From Holophagales bacterium (GTDB lineage: Bacteria; Acidobacteriota; Thermoanaerobaculia; Multivoradales; Multivoraceae), in assembly GCA_009845425.1 (NCBI GenBank), contig VXZQ01000003.1, forward strand, positions 1-64,000: 64,000 nt of DNA, in the 5' to 3' direction. Positions within the stretch are counted from its first letter, which is position 1. Each line of letters opens with the position of its first letter. Both the position numbers and the translations under genes were made by a program. The notes beneath the pieces were generated by a model. It worked only from the letters and a program-made list of their open reading frames with translations. It was not told the DNA's origin and did not search any database. Shown in pieces: positions 10,817 to 18,679 of the stretch.

Positions 10817-11983
10817 GTGAGCCGTGCCAAGATGAGGCGGCGCCGAAACCGTGTCCGGGCGTCGCCGCCGGCTGCCCCAGAGTCCATGGACCAACGTGTC
10901 TCTCCGTTCGCGTCACTCGCTTGGCCGACGCTTGTCTGTCTCGGTCTGTTGATCTGCGCCGCCGCCGCCGCGCAGGAGCAGGAGGGCGACCCGCGGGCCG
11001 GCACCGAGGCCGAAGACACGGAGGCCGCCGACGAAGAGACCGACCCCTGCGCCTCCGAGTACCTCGAGGGACGTTCGTGGATCGACTGGCTGAATCGCCG
11101 TCTCCACCGAACCGCGTGTGAGACGGCGCTGTGGTTCGATCATCTGTTCGGCGACTACCGTCTGGACGAGGAACTGGAAGCGACCTACGGGCGCGCCCTC
11201 GTCGGAGTGGTCTGGGACGAGCACTACGGGTTCGAGGAGGAGCTGAGCTTTCGCGCCCGCCTCCACTTCCCGAACATGGAGCGGCGTCTCAACGCCTTCA
11301 TCGGTCGCGACGACCGGGAGGATGTCCTGGAGGACGTCCAGCGACGAGGCGCGACCTCCCTGCCCCGGATGTTCGACCCGGAAGACGACGAGTGGCTGGT
11401 GGGACTCGGTTACCGGCCGATCTCGGGCCGCAACGGGGACCTGGACTTCGATCTCGGCATGAACTTCAACTTTCCGGTCGAGCCCTGGGTCCGCGCCCGC
11501 TACAAGCACCGTTCCTTTCTCTCGGAAACCGACCTCGTCCGCTTCTGGCACACGTTGTTCTGGGAGCGGGAAGACGGTTGGGGGCTGGCGACCCGGATCG
11601 ACTACGAGCACGCCTTCCCGACCGGTTCCATGCTGAGATGGCGCGGCGCCGGGAAGTTCTCGGACATCACCAGGGGAGTCGACTGGTTCAGCGAGCTGAG
11701 CTACTACCACCGGCTGGGCCGCCGCCGCGCCCTCGCGCACCAGGTCGGCGCCAACGGCGAGACGGGCGCGCCGGTCCTCGTTGAGAACTACTTCGTGCGG
11801 TTCATCTACCGGCAGCAGATTCTCCGGGAGTGGCTCTTCCTCGAGATCGGTCCCGCCCTGGCCTGGCGTCGCGAAGAACCCGGTGTGCCCCGGGACTCTG
11901 TACCGATCCTGCGTTTCGGAGTCGAGATGCTGTTCGGGGACTACCGGGGCCAGGGCACGGCGGCGCCTGTTCCGGGCCGATAG
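10817..11983 (+). CDS. Exported protein, probable outer-membrane beta-barrel, unknown function
   Basis: I do not recognise the family. The product has a signal peptide whose hydrophobic stretch (LAWPTLVCLGLLICAAAAA) ends near AAAQ. An acidic linker follows, then about 280 residues with alternating aromatic/charged patterns (YGFEEELSFRARLHF, WVRARYKHRSF, ENYFVRFIYRQQ). A C-terminal stretch LRFGVEMLFGDYR also fits an outer-membrane beta-barrel. Two cysteines (DPCASEY, RTACET) could pair. The GTG at 10817 is given as start; ATG at 10832 or 10886 is equally possible and the latter gives a more compact signal peptide. It is divergent from dnaB and upstream of the crotonase gene on the same strand. 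Confidence 0.7.
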   Translation: MSRAKMRRRRNRVRASPPAAPESMDQRVSPFASLAWPTLVCLGLLICAAAAAQEQEGDPRAGTEAEDTEAADEETDPCASEYLEGRSWIDWLNRRLHRTACETALWFDHLFGDYRLDEELEATYGRALVGVVWDEHYGFEEELSFRARLHFPNMERRLNAFIGRDDREDVLEDVQRRGATSLPRMFDPEDDEWLVGLGYRPISGRNGDLDFDLGMNFNFPVEPWVRARYKHRSFLSETDLVRFWHTLFWEREDGWGLATRIDYEHAFPTGSMLRWRGAGKFSDITRGVDWFSELSYYHRLGRRRALAHQVGANGETGAPVLVENYFVRFIYRQQILREWLFLEIGPALAWRREEPGVPRDSVPILRFGVEMLFGDYRGQGTAAPVPGR

Positions 11984-12022
11984 AGTCCACGGCCACGAGA
12001 AGACCAGGAAGCGAGGCGCGAG

Positions 12023-12808
12023 ATGAGCGATAGCAGTCCGGGCAATGGCGAAGTGACGGTAGCGGTCGGTGGTGACCTGGTCGCCGAGATCGAGATTCAC
12101 CGGCCGCCGAACAACTTCTTCGATCTCGACCTGATCGGCGAACTGGCGAATCTGATCGGGGAACTCGACGAGCGCGACGACTGCCGCGCGGCGGTCCTCT
12201 GCTCCGAGGGCAAGCACTTCTGCGCGGGCGCGAACCTGAACGCGCGGCGGGACGCGACCGGCGACGGTGGTGAACGCCATCTCTACGACGAGGCAGTTCG
12301 CCTGTTCGACACGAAGACGCCGATCGTGGCTGCGGTCCAGGGCGCGGCGGTCGGCGGCGGCCTGGGACTGGCACTGATGCCCGACTTTCGCGTTGCCTGC
12401 CCCGAAGCCCGCTTCTCGGCCAACTTTGCTCGCCTGGGCTTCGTTCAGGGGTTCGGCCTGACCGTGACGCTGCCGCGGCTGGTCGGCCGCCAGCGGGCGC
12501 TGGAGATGTTCTACACCGGCCGCCGGGTCAAGGGCGAAGAAGCGCTCCGAATCGGCCTCTGCGACGATCTCGTGCCGCCGGACCAGGTACGCGCGCGTGC
12601 ACGCGAGCTTGCCGGGGAAATCGCGGTCTCGGCACCGCTCGCGGTGCGCTCGATCCGCGAGATGATGCGTGGGCAACTGGCGGCCGAGATCCGGGCCGCC
12701 ACCGACCACGAAAAGGCCGAACAGAACCGGCTACGGCAGACCGCGGACTTCGCGGAAGGGGTGCGGGCCATGACGGAGCGGCGGCCGCCGCGCTTCGTCG
12801 GCGCCTGA
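12023..12808 (+). CDS. Enoyl-CoA hydratase/isomerase (crotonase) family protein
   Basis: The 261-residue protein is a crotonase-fold enzyme acting on acyl-CoA thioesters. The oxyanion-hole segments are visible: KHFCAGANLNAR (about residue 70) and GAAVGGGLGLALMPDFRVA (about 112-130). The first catalytic glutamate region of true hydratases reads FSANFARLGF, without the usual PE, while a glutamate is kept in RALEMFYTG. It may therefore be a hydratase, isomerase or another crotonase activity. A GGAAGCGAGG Shine-Dalgarno precedes the ATG. It ends 7 bases from the convergent feoB. Confidence 0.88.
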   Translation: MSDSSPGNGEVTVAVGGDLVAEIEIHRPPNNFFDLDLIGELANLIGELDERDDCRAAVLCSEGKHFCAGANLNARRDATGDGGERHLYDEAVRLFDTKTPIVAAVQGAAVGGGLGLALMPDFRVACPEARFSANFARLGFVQGFGLTVTLPRLVGRQRALEMFYTGRRVKGEEALRIGLCDDLVPPDQVRARARELAGEIAVSAPLAVRSIREMMRGQLAAEIRAATDHEKAEQNRLRQTADFAEGVRAMTERRPPRFVGA

Positions 12809-12815
12809 TCCAGAC

Positions 12816-14744
12816 TCAGGCGCCGGCTGCCGAGGCCAGGATGAAGGTCAGCCAGGCGCTCAGCCAGGCCAGGCCGTTCATGTAGGCGAACGTGAAGACG
12901 GGCCATCGCCACCCCCCGGTTTCGCGGCGGATCACGGCCAGCGTCGACATGCACTGCATCGCGAAGGCGAAGTAGACCAGGAGCGCGAGCGCCGAAGCCC
13001 GGGACAGGAGCGGCGCGCTTCCGTCTTCTCCGCTTCCGGAAAGCAGAACGCCGAGGCCCTCCTCGTCCTGTCCTTCCTGGGCGTAGATCTGGGCCAGGGT
13101 GGCCACCATCACCTCGCGGGCGGCCTGCGAGGCGACCAGACCGACGTTGATTCGCCAGTCGAAGTCCATGGGAGCGAAGACGGGTTCCAGCAGCCGCCCG
13201 GCGGAAGCCGCGTAGCTCCCTTCGAGAACCAGCCGCTGGTTCTCGGCGACGGAGAGTTCAGGGTCCACCGGACGCCGCGGCAGATTGAGCAGAAACCAGA
13301 GAACGACGCTGACGGCGAGGATGATCGTGCCCGCACGGCGCAGGAACAGCTTTCCGCGGTCCCAGACTCCGAGAGCGATGTCACTGGGTCGCGGCAACCG
13401 GTACGGCGGCAGTTCCAGATAGAACGGCAGGGAGGCGCCGCGCAGGAGACCGCGCTTGAACACGGCCGCCGACAGCAGGGCGGCGCCGGTGCCCAGGAAG
13501 TAGAGGCCCATCAACGTCAGTCCCTGCCAGGTAAAGGGACCAAGAACCGGATCGGCCGGAATGAACGCGGCGATCAGCAGGAGGTAGACGGGCAGCCGGG
13601 CCGAGCAGGTCGCGAATGGAGCAACGAGGATCGTCGTCAGTCGATCCCGCGGCGATGGGATCGTACGGGTCGCCATGATGCCGGGAACAGCACAAGCGTA
13701 GGAGGAAAGCAGAGCGATGAAGCAGCGGCCCTCCAGCCCGACCCAGCCCATCACGCGGTCGACGACGAACGCGGCCCGGGCCATGTAGCCGCAAGCCTCC
13801 AGGAACAGGATGACCGTGAAGAGGAGCACGATCTGGGGCAGGAAGACGATCACCGCGCCGACTCCGCGGATCACGCCGTCGGCCACGAGGCGGGTGGCCG
13901 CCGTGTCCGGAAGCGTTGCCAGGGCCTGGTCCGCGAGGCCGTCCATGAGCCCGGACAGCAGGTCCATGGCAGGCGTGGCCCAAGTGAAGATGGCCTGGAA
14001 GAAGAACGCCACGAAGGTCAGAAAGACGGCGGATCCGATGACCGGATGAAGCAGGAAGCGGTCCAGCCGTCGAGTCCAGCGATTCGGCTCCGGAGCCTGC
14101 CGGCGGCAGGCACCCAGGACCGCGCGCGCCCAGCCGAACCGGTCCTCCGGTGTTTTCGCCTCCGCGCCCTGGGACAGGCTGGGGCTCCCGGCCCAGTCCC
14201 AGGGCGCGGTGACCAGCGCGCCGAGATCGTCGATACCGAGACCGCGGTTACCGACCACCCCAAGCACCGGCACGCCGAGTTCCCGTTCGAGTTCCGCCGG
14301 ATCGATCTCGCCGTGCCGTGCCTTCAGTTCGTCGATCATCGTCAGGGCGACACAGACCGGCAAGCCCAGCGCGGCTGCTTCGGCCAGCAGCGGCAAGCCC
14401 CGTTCAATCGTCGTGGCGTCCACGACGACCACCACGCCGTCCGGGGCCGGCTCGCCGAAACCACCCTCGAGCACCCGTACGGCGACCGTCTCGTCTTCCG
14501 ACTGCGGCTCCAAGCTGTACACGCCGGGCAGGTCGATCAGCCGGACATCGTCCGCTCCGAACCTCCGCTGGAGGTCGCCCTCGCGACGGTCGACCGTGAC
14601 CCCGGGGTAGTTTCCCGCCTTGGCGCGATGCCCGGTGAGGGCGTTGAACAGGGTCGTCTTGCCCGAGTTCGGCGCTCCCAGGATCGCGACACGCCCGGGC
14701 CGCTTCGGGGGCGCGGTCGGCCGCAAGCGGACCAGCGTCGTCAC
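12816..14744 (-). CDS. feoB: Ferrous iron transporter FeoB
   Basis: FeoB is the inner-membrane Fe(II) uptake protein with an N-terminal G domain. The 642 residues show G1 GAPNSGKTTLFN, the following NYPGVTVDRREG, G3 DLPGVYSLEP, and the membrane core with GYMARAAFVVDR, SSYACAVPGIMATRT and ATCSARLPVY. The G4 guanine-specificity motif, normally NxxD, reads TMID here, a visible deviation. The GTG start overlaps the feoA stop as GTGA, so the two are translationally coupled. No feoC or Fur gene is seen. Confidence 0.95.
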   Translation of the reverse strand: MTTLVRLRPTAPPKRPGRVAILGAPNSGKTTLFNALTGHRAKAGNYPGVTVDRREGDLQRRFGADDVRLIDLPGVYSLEPQSEDETVAVRVLEGGFGEPAPDGVVVVVDATTIERGLPLLAEAAALGLPVCVALTMIDELKARHGEIDPAELERELGVPVLGVVGNRGLGIDDLGALVTAPWDWAGSPSLSQGAEAKTPEDRFGWARAVLGACRRQAPEPNRWTRRLDRFLLHPVIGSAVFLTFVAFFFQAIFTWATPAMDLLSGLMDGLADQALATLPDTAATRLVADGVIRGVGAVIVFLPQIVLLFTVILFLEACGYMARAAFVVDRVMGWVGLEGRCFIALLSSYACAVPGIMATRTIPSPRDRLTTILVAPFATCSARLPVYLLLIAAFIPADPVLGPFTWQGLTLMGLYFLGTGAALLSAAVFKRGLLRGASLPFYLELPPYRLPRPSDIALGVWDRGKLFLRRAGTIILAVSVVLWFLLNLPRRPVDPELSVAENQRLVLEGSYAASAGRLLEPVFAPMDFDWRINVGLVASQAAREVMVATLAQIYAQEGQDEEGLGVLLSGSGEDGSAPLLSRASALALLVYFAFAMQCMSTLAVIRRETGGWRWPVFTFAYMNGLAWLSAWLTFILASAAGA

Positions 14745-14986
14745 GCGCCTGCCCGATGAACCCGAATCCGCCGCGCCTCGCTGCGGCGCAAGCTGAGGAG
14801 CGCACCGCGAAGCTCGTACATCGCGGGGTCGCCGAGCGGCGCCCGGCGAATGAACCGTACCGGCGCGCCGGTGCAGAAGCCGATCTCCCGGAGGCGTCGG
14901 CTGTCGGCGCCGGTGCCGGTTACCTCAGCGATCTCCAACAACCGCCCGTCGCTGGCGTCGGCCACGTCGGCCAGGGTTCGGTCCAT
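14741..14986 (-). CDS. feoA: FeoA-like ferrous iron transport accessory protein
   Basis: An 81-residue SH3-like FeoA protein, which supports FeoB activity. It shows the family pattern GADSRRLREIGFCTGAPVRFI followed by PAMYELRGALLSLRRSEARRIRV. The ATG at 14984-14986 is chosen because it gives normal FeoA length; the in-frame region upstream belongs to tRNA-Leu sequence. It overlaps feoB by four bases. There is no Shine-Dalgarno, but an extended -10 lies 11 bases before the start. Confidence 0.93.
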   Translation of the reverse strand: MDRTLADVADASDGRLLEIAEVTGTGADSRRLREIGFCTGAPVRFIRRAPLGDPAMYELRGALLSLRRSEARRIRVHRAGA

Positions 14987-14997
14987 TTCGGACCGGG

Positions 14998-15006
14998 AGA
15001 GTACCA
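14998..15006 (-). promoter_or_regulatory. Extended -10 element just upstream of feoA
   Basis: On the minus strand TGGTACTCT (TG-N-TACTCT) ends 11 bases before the feoA ATG. It would give a transcript with a leader of about 4 bases, separate from the tRNA genes upstream. I see no clear Fur box. Confidence 0.4.
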
Positions 15007-15044
15007 GTTTCTGGCAGGCAGGGAACCCGTTCGGCTGAAGACCG

Positions 15045-15132
15045 TGGTGCCGGAGGCGGGATTCGAACCCGCACGCCCTCAAAGGGGCGGAGGATTTTAA
15101 GTCCTCTGCGTCTGCCGTTCCGCCACTCCGGC
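15045..15132 (-). tRNA. tRNA-Leu (TAA)
   Basis: Acceptor stem GCCGGAG/CTCCGGC, anticodon loop CTTAAAA (anticodon TAA), a long class II variable arm and an encoded CCA at the 3' end. It is the last of three tRNA genes in a row on this strand. Confidence 0.97.
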
Positions 15133-15155
15133 CCTTGCGCTGTGAGTCGAGAGTC

Positions 15156-15230
15156 TGGAGGCGACGGCCGGATTCGAACCGGCGAATAAGGGTTTTGCAG
15201 ACCCTCGCCTTACCACTTGGCCACGTCGCC
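15156..15230 (-). tRNA. tRNA-Cys (GCA)
   Basis: Acceptor stem GGCGACG/CGTCGCC, anticodon loop CTGCAAA (anticodon GCA), discriminator T as expected for tRNA-Cys, and encoded CCA. The cysteinyl-tRNA synthetase gene lies about 650 bases upstream on the same strand. Confidence 0.97.
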
Positions 15231-15272
15231 TCGGGGGGACCTCGCTACCGGTTTCAGGCCGCTTGGATCGCG

Positions 15273-15347
15273 TGGAGCGGGAAACGGGATTCGAACCCGC
15301 GACCCCAACCTTGGCAAGGTTGTGCTCTACCACTGAGCTATTCCCGC
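15273..15347 (-). tRNA. tRNA-Gly (GCC)
   Basis: Acceptor stem GCGGGAA/TTCCCGC, anticodon loop TTGCCAA (anticodon GCC), standard D and T arms, and encoded CCA. First of the Gly-Cys-Leu tRNA trio. Confidence 0.97.
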
Positions 15348-15446
15348 GCCCGAGCGAACCCAGCCGTGCAACCGGCAGGCCCTGATTCGCGAGAATACGG
15401 TCCCCCTCTGGACAGTGTCAACTCACTCCGCGGGCAGGAGCGCCGG

Positions 15447-15863
15447 TCAGAGCCAGCTCCGGCGCCCGGCGTCGTCGACCGTGAACGCGTCGGGGTAGTG
15501 CGTGAAGGTCCAGTCGCCTTCTTCGTCCGACCAGGTCGCCGTCACGACGTCGAAGCGACAGGGGCGACGCCGGAAAGCCGACTGCTCCTGCTGACACAGG
15601 AAGGCTTCCGCGGCTCGAACCAGGCGGCCCCGCTTGCGGCGATTCACGGCAGCCACGGCACCCCCGAACCGGGGGTCGAAACGGGCCTTGACCTCCACGA
15701 AGCAGAGCGTGTCGCCGTCCATCGTGATCAGGTCGAGCTCCCCGACCCGCGACGTGTAGTTCCGTTCCAGGATCCGGTGCCCTCGGGCCTGGAGCAACTC
15801 GGCAGCGGCCCGCTCAGCTTCCGCACCGCTCAGGCGCGGCGGCGATCCCCTCCGAGTGCACAC
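15447..15863 (-). CDS. yraN: YraN family (UPF0102) protein
   Basis: The 138-residue protein has the UPF0102 signature: GAEAERAAAELLQARGHRILERNY, then GELDLITMDGDTLCFVEVKAR, a restriction-endonuclease-like core with the E/D-ExK arrangement. The family is widespread; its biological role is not settled and nuclease activity has been proposed. GTG start. It follows cysS with a 14-base gap, so probably shares its transcript. The 99 bases between this gene and tRNA-Gly hold nothing I can name. Confidence 0.9.
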   Translation of the reverse strand: MCTRRGSPPRLSGAEAERAAAELLQARGHRILERNYTSRVGELDLITMDGDTLCFVEVKARFDPRFGGAVAAVNRRKRGRLVRAAEAFLCQQEQSAFRRRPCRFDVVTATWSDEEGDWTFTHYPDAFTVDDAGRRSWL

Positions 15864-15877
15864 GGTACCCGCTACGC

Positions 15878-17296
<1,419 letters not shown>

Positions 17297-17389
17297 CGGC
17301 AACCGGGGCAGTCCGACGTGAAGGGGCGACAGTAGCAACGCGTGTCGACCCGGGTCCAGACGTCGAGGTCGCCGGTTCGGGAATCGGCT

Positions 17390-17905
17390 TCAGAGGTCGA
17401 TCGAGACCGTTCCTCCGTGCCAGCTCAGGGCCAGCCGGTCGCCGTAACTGTCGAAGGCTTCCTCGCCGCTGAAGTCCAGGCGGCCGTTGCCGTTGGCGAT
17501 GGCGGAGAAACGGACGACGACGATCGTGCCGCCGCCCGACAGGCCGACGACCGGTCCCAGGTGGGTGGCGCCCACGAGGAGCCGGCCCACACCCGCCTCC
17601 CCCGCCTCCAGACTGGGGAAGACGCCCCGGCCGTGACTCTCGTAGCGCAGCAGGTCCGCCGGAAACCGGAGCTCGAAGCTCAGACCGTAGAGATCGTCTA
17701 CGCCGACGGCGTAGACCTCGATCTCGAGCGTCGACCCGCCGGCGGTGCTGCGAAGAGCGATCGCGGCGTCACCTGGCACCGCAGGCGAGAAGATGACTCC
17801 TCTGGTCGTGACCGGGCCGACCGGAGCGGTCGGACTCCCTCCCCCACTCTCGCAGGCGCACAGGCTGATCGTGGCGAGCACCGTCGCTGCCATCGGAAGG
17901 CGCAC
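17390..17905 (-). CDS. Cohesin-domain-like lipoprotein
   Basis: The 171-residue protein starts at GTG with a lipoprotein signal whose lipobox reads L-C-A-C (cysteine 18). After a Gly/Ser/Pro linker comes a beta-rich domain with the cohesin-like pattern: LEIEVYAVGVDDLYGLSFEL, LLRYESHGRGVF, GVGRLLVGATHLG and GGGTIVVVRFSA. In non-cellulosome bacteria such domains occur on surface proteins of unknown role. It lies 24 bases downstream of def on the same strand. The cohesin call is by pattern only. Confidence 0.75.
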   Translation of the reverse strand: MRLPMAATVLATISLCACESGGGSPTAPVGPVTTRGVIFSPAVPGDAAIALRSTAGGSTLEIEVYAVGVDDLYGLSFELRFPADLLRYESHGRGVFPSLEAGEAGVGRLLVGATHLGPVVGLSGGGTIVVVRFSAIANGNGRLDFSGEEAFDSYGDRLALSWHGGTVSIDL

Positions 17906-17929
17906 CGGTTGCGACGGAGGAGGAAGTTC

Positions 17930-18457
17930 TCAGTTGCCGCCGGCGACGGCCGGTTCGGGTGACCGCAGGCGGCGCAGGAAGCTCCGGGCACGTTGCCGGC
18001 GCAACCCCCGGAGGCGGTCGACGAACAGGATGCCGTCCAGGTGGTCCAGCTCGTGCTGGATCGCCCTTGCTTCGAGTTCGTCCGCGTCGATTTCGTACGA
18101 CTCCCCCTCCAGGTCACGGGCGACCACGCGGACGGAAGCAGGCCGTGTGACCTGCTCCGTGAAGTCGGGAATCGACAGACAACCTTCTGTATCCGTATCG
18201 ACGCCCGTGGCGTCAAGGATCTCCGGGTTCACGAGCACCCGAACCGCCTCCGGATCCACCCCCGCCGTGGCGTCCACCACCGCGACGCGCAACTCGACGC
18301 CGACCTGCGGCGCCGCGAGACCGACTCCGGGAGCGTCGTGCATGGTCTGGATCATGTCCTCGACCAGGCGTTTCAGCTCCGGGCCGAAGTCCTCAACAGG
18401 CGCGCATCGCACCCGGAGTACCGGATCCGGGTATTGACAAATGGGAAGAACGGGCAT
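17930..18457 (-). CDS. def: Peptide deformylase
   Basis: A metal-dependent enzyme removing the formyl group from nascent proteins. All three motifs are present in the 175-residue protein: GVGLAAPQVG (about residue 45), EGCLSIP (about 92) and QHELDHLDG (about 133) with the metal-binding Cys and two His. It is not followed by fmt, its common partner, but by the cohesin-like lipoprotein. A TATGAT box (minus strand, 18490-18495) about 33 bases upstream of the ATG may be its -10. Confidence 0.96.
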   Translation of the reverse strand: MPVLPICQYPDPVLRVRCAPVEDFGPELKRLVEDMIQTMHDAPGVGLAAPQVGVELRVAVVDATAGVDPEAVRVLVNPEILDATGVDTDTEGCLSIPDFTEQVTRPASVRVVARDLEGESYEIDADELEARAIQHELDHLDGILFVDRLRGLRRQRARSFLRRLRSPEPAVAGGN

Positions 18458-18679
18458 GCGCTACGCGGCCGACGCAGGGGGCTCGTGAGATCATACGGGA
18501 AGGCGCCGGCTACGATCCGACCGTCCCCTGGAGGTGACAGGCGTGTTTCGCCTGAGTCGCACAGGGAATCGAATCGTCGGATTGCCGTAGACGAACCCGA
18601 CCCGCCTGCCTGGCACGCGGTTTGCTCGCAGCCAGAGGTGGTAGCTTCCCTTAGCTTCGATCCTCAGGGGGACTGTGCG

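Noticed and set aside
10913-12709. 598-codon minus-strand open frame across the outer-membrane protein and crotonase genes
   Set aside because: It spans two well-supported plus-strand genes and has no family resemblance; it is a GC-driven shadow.
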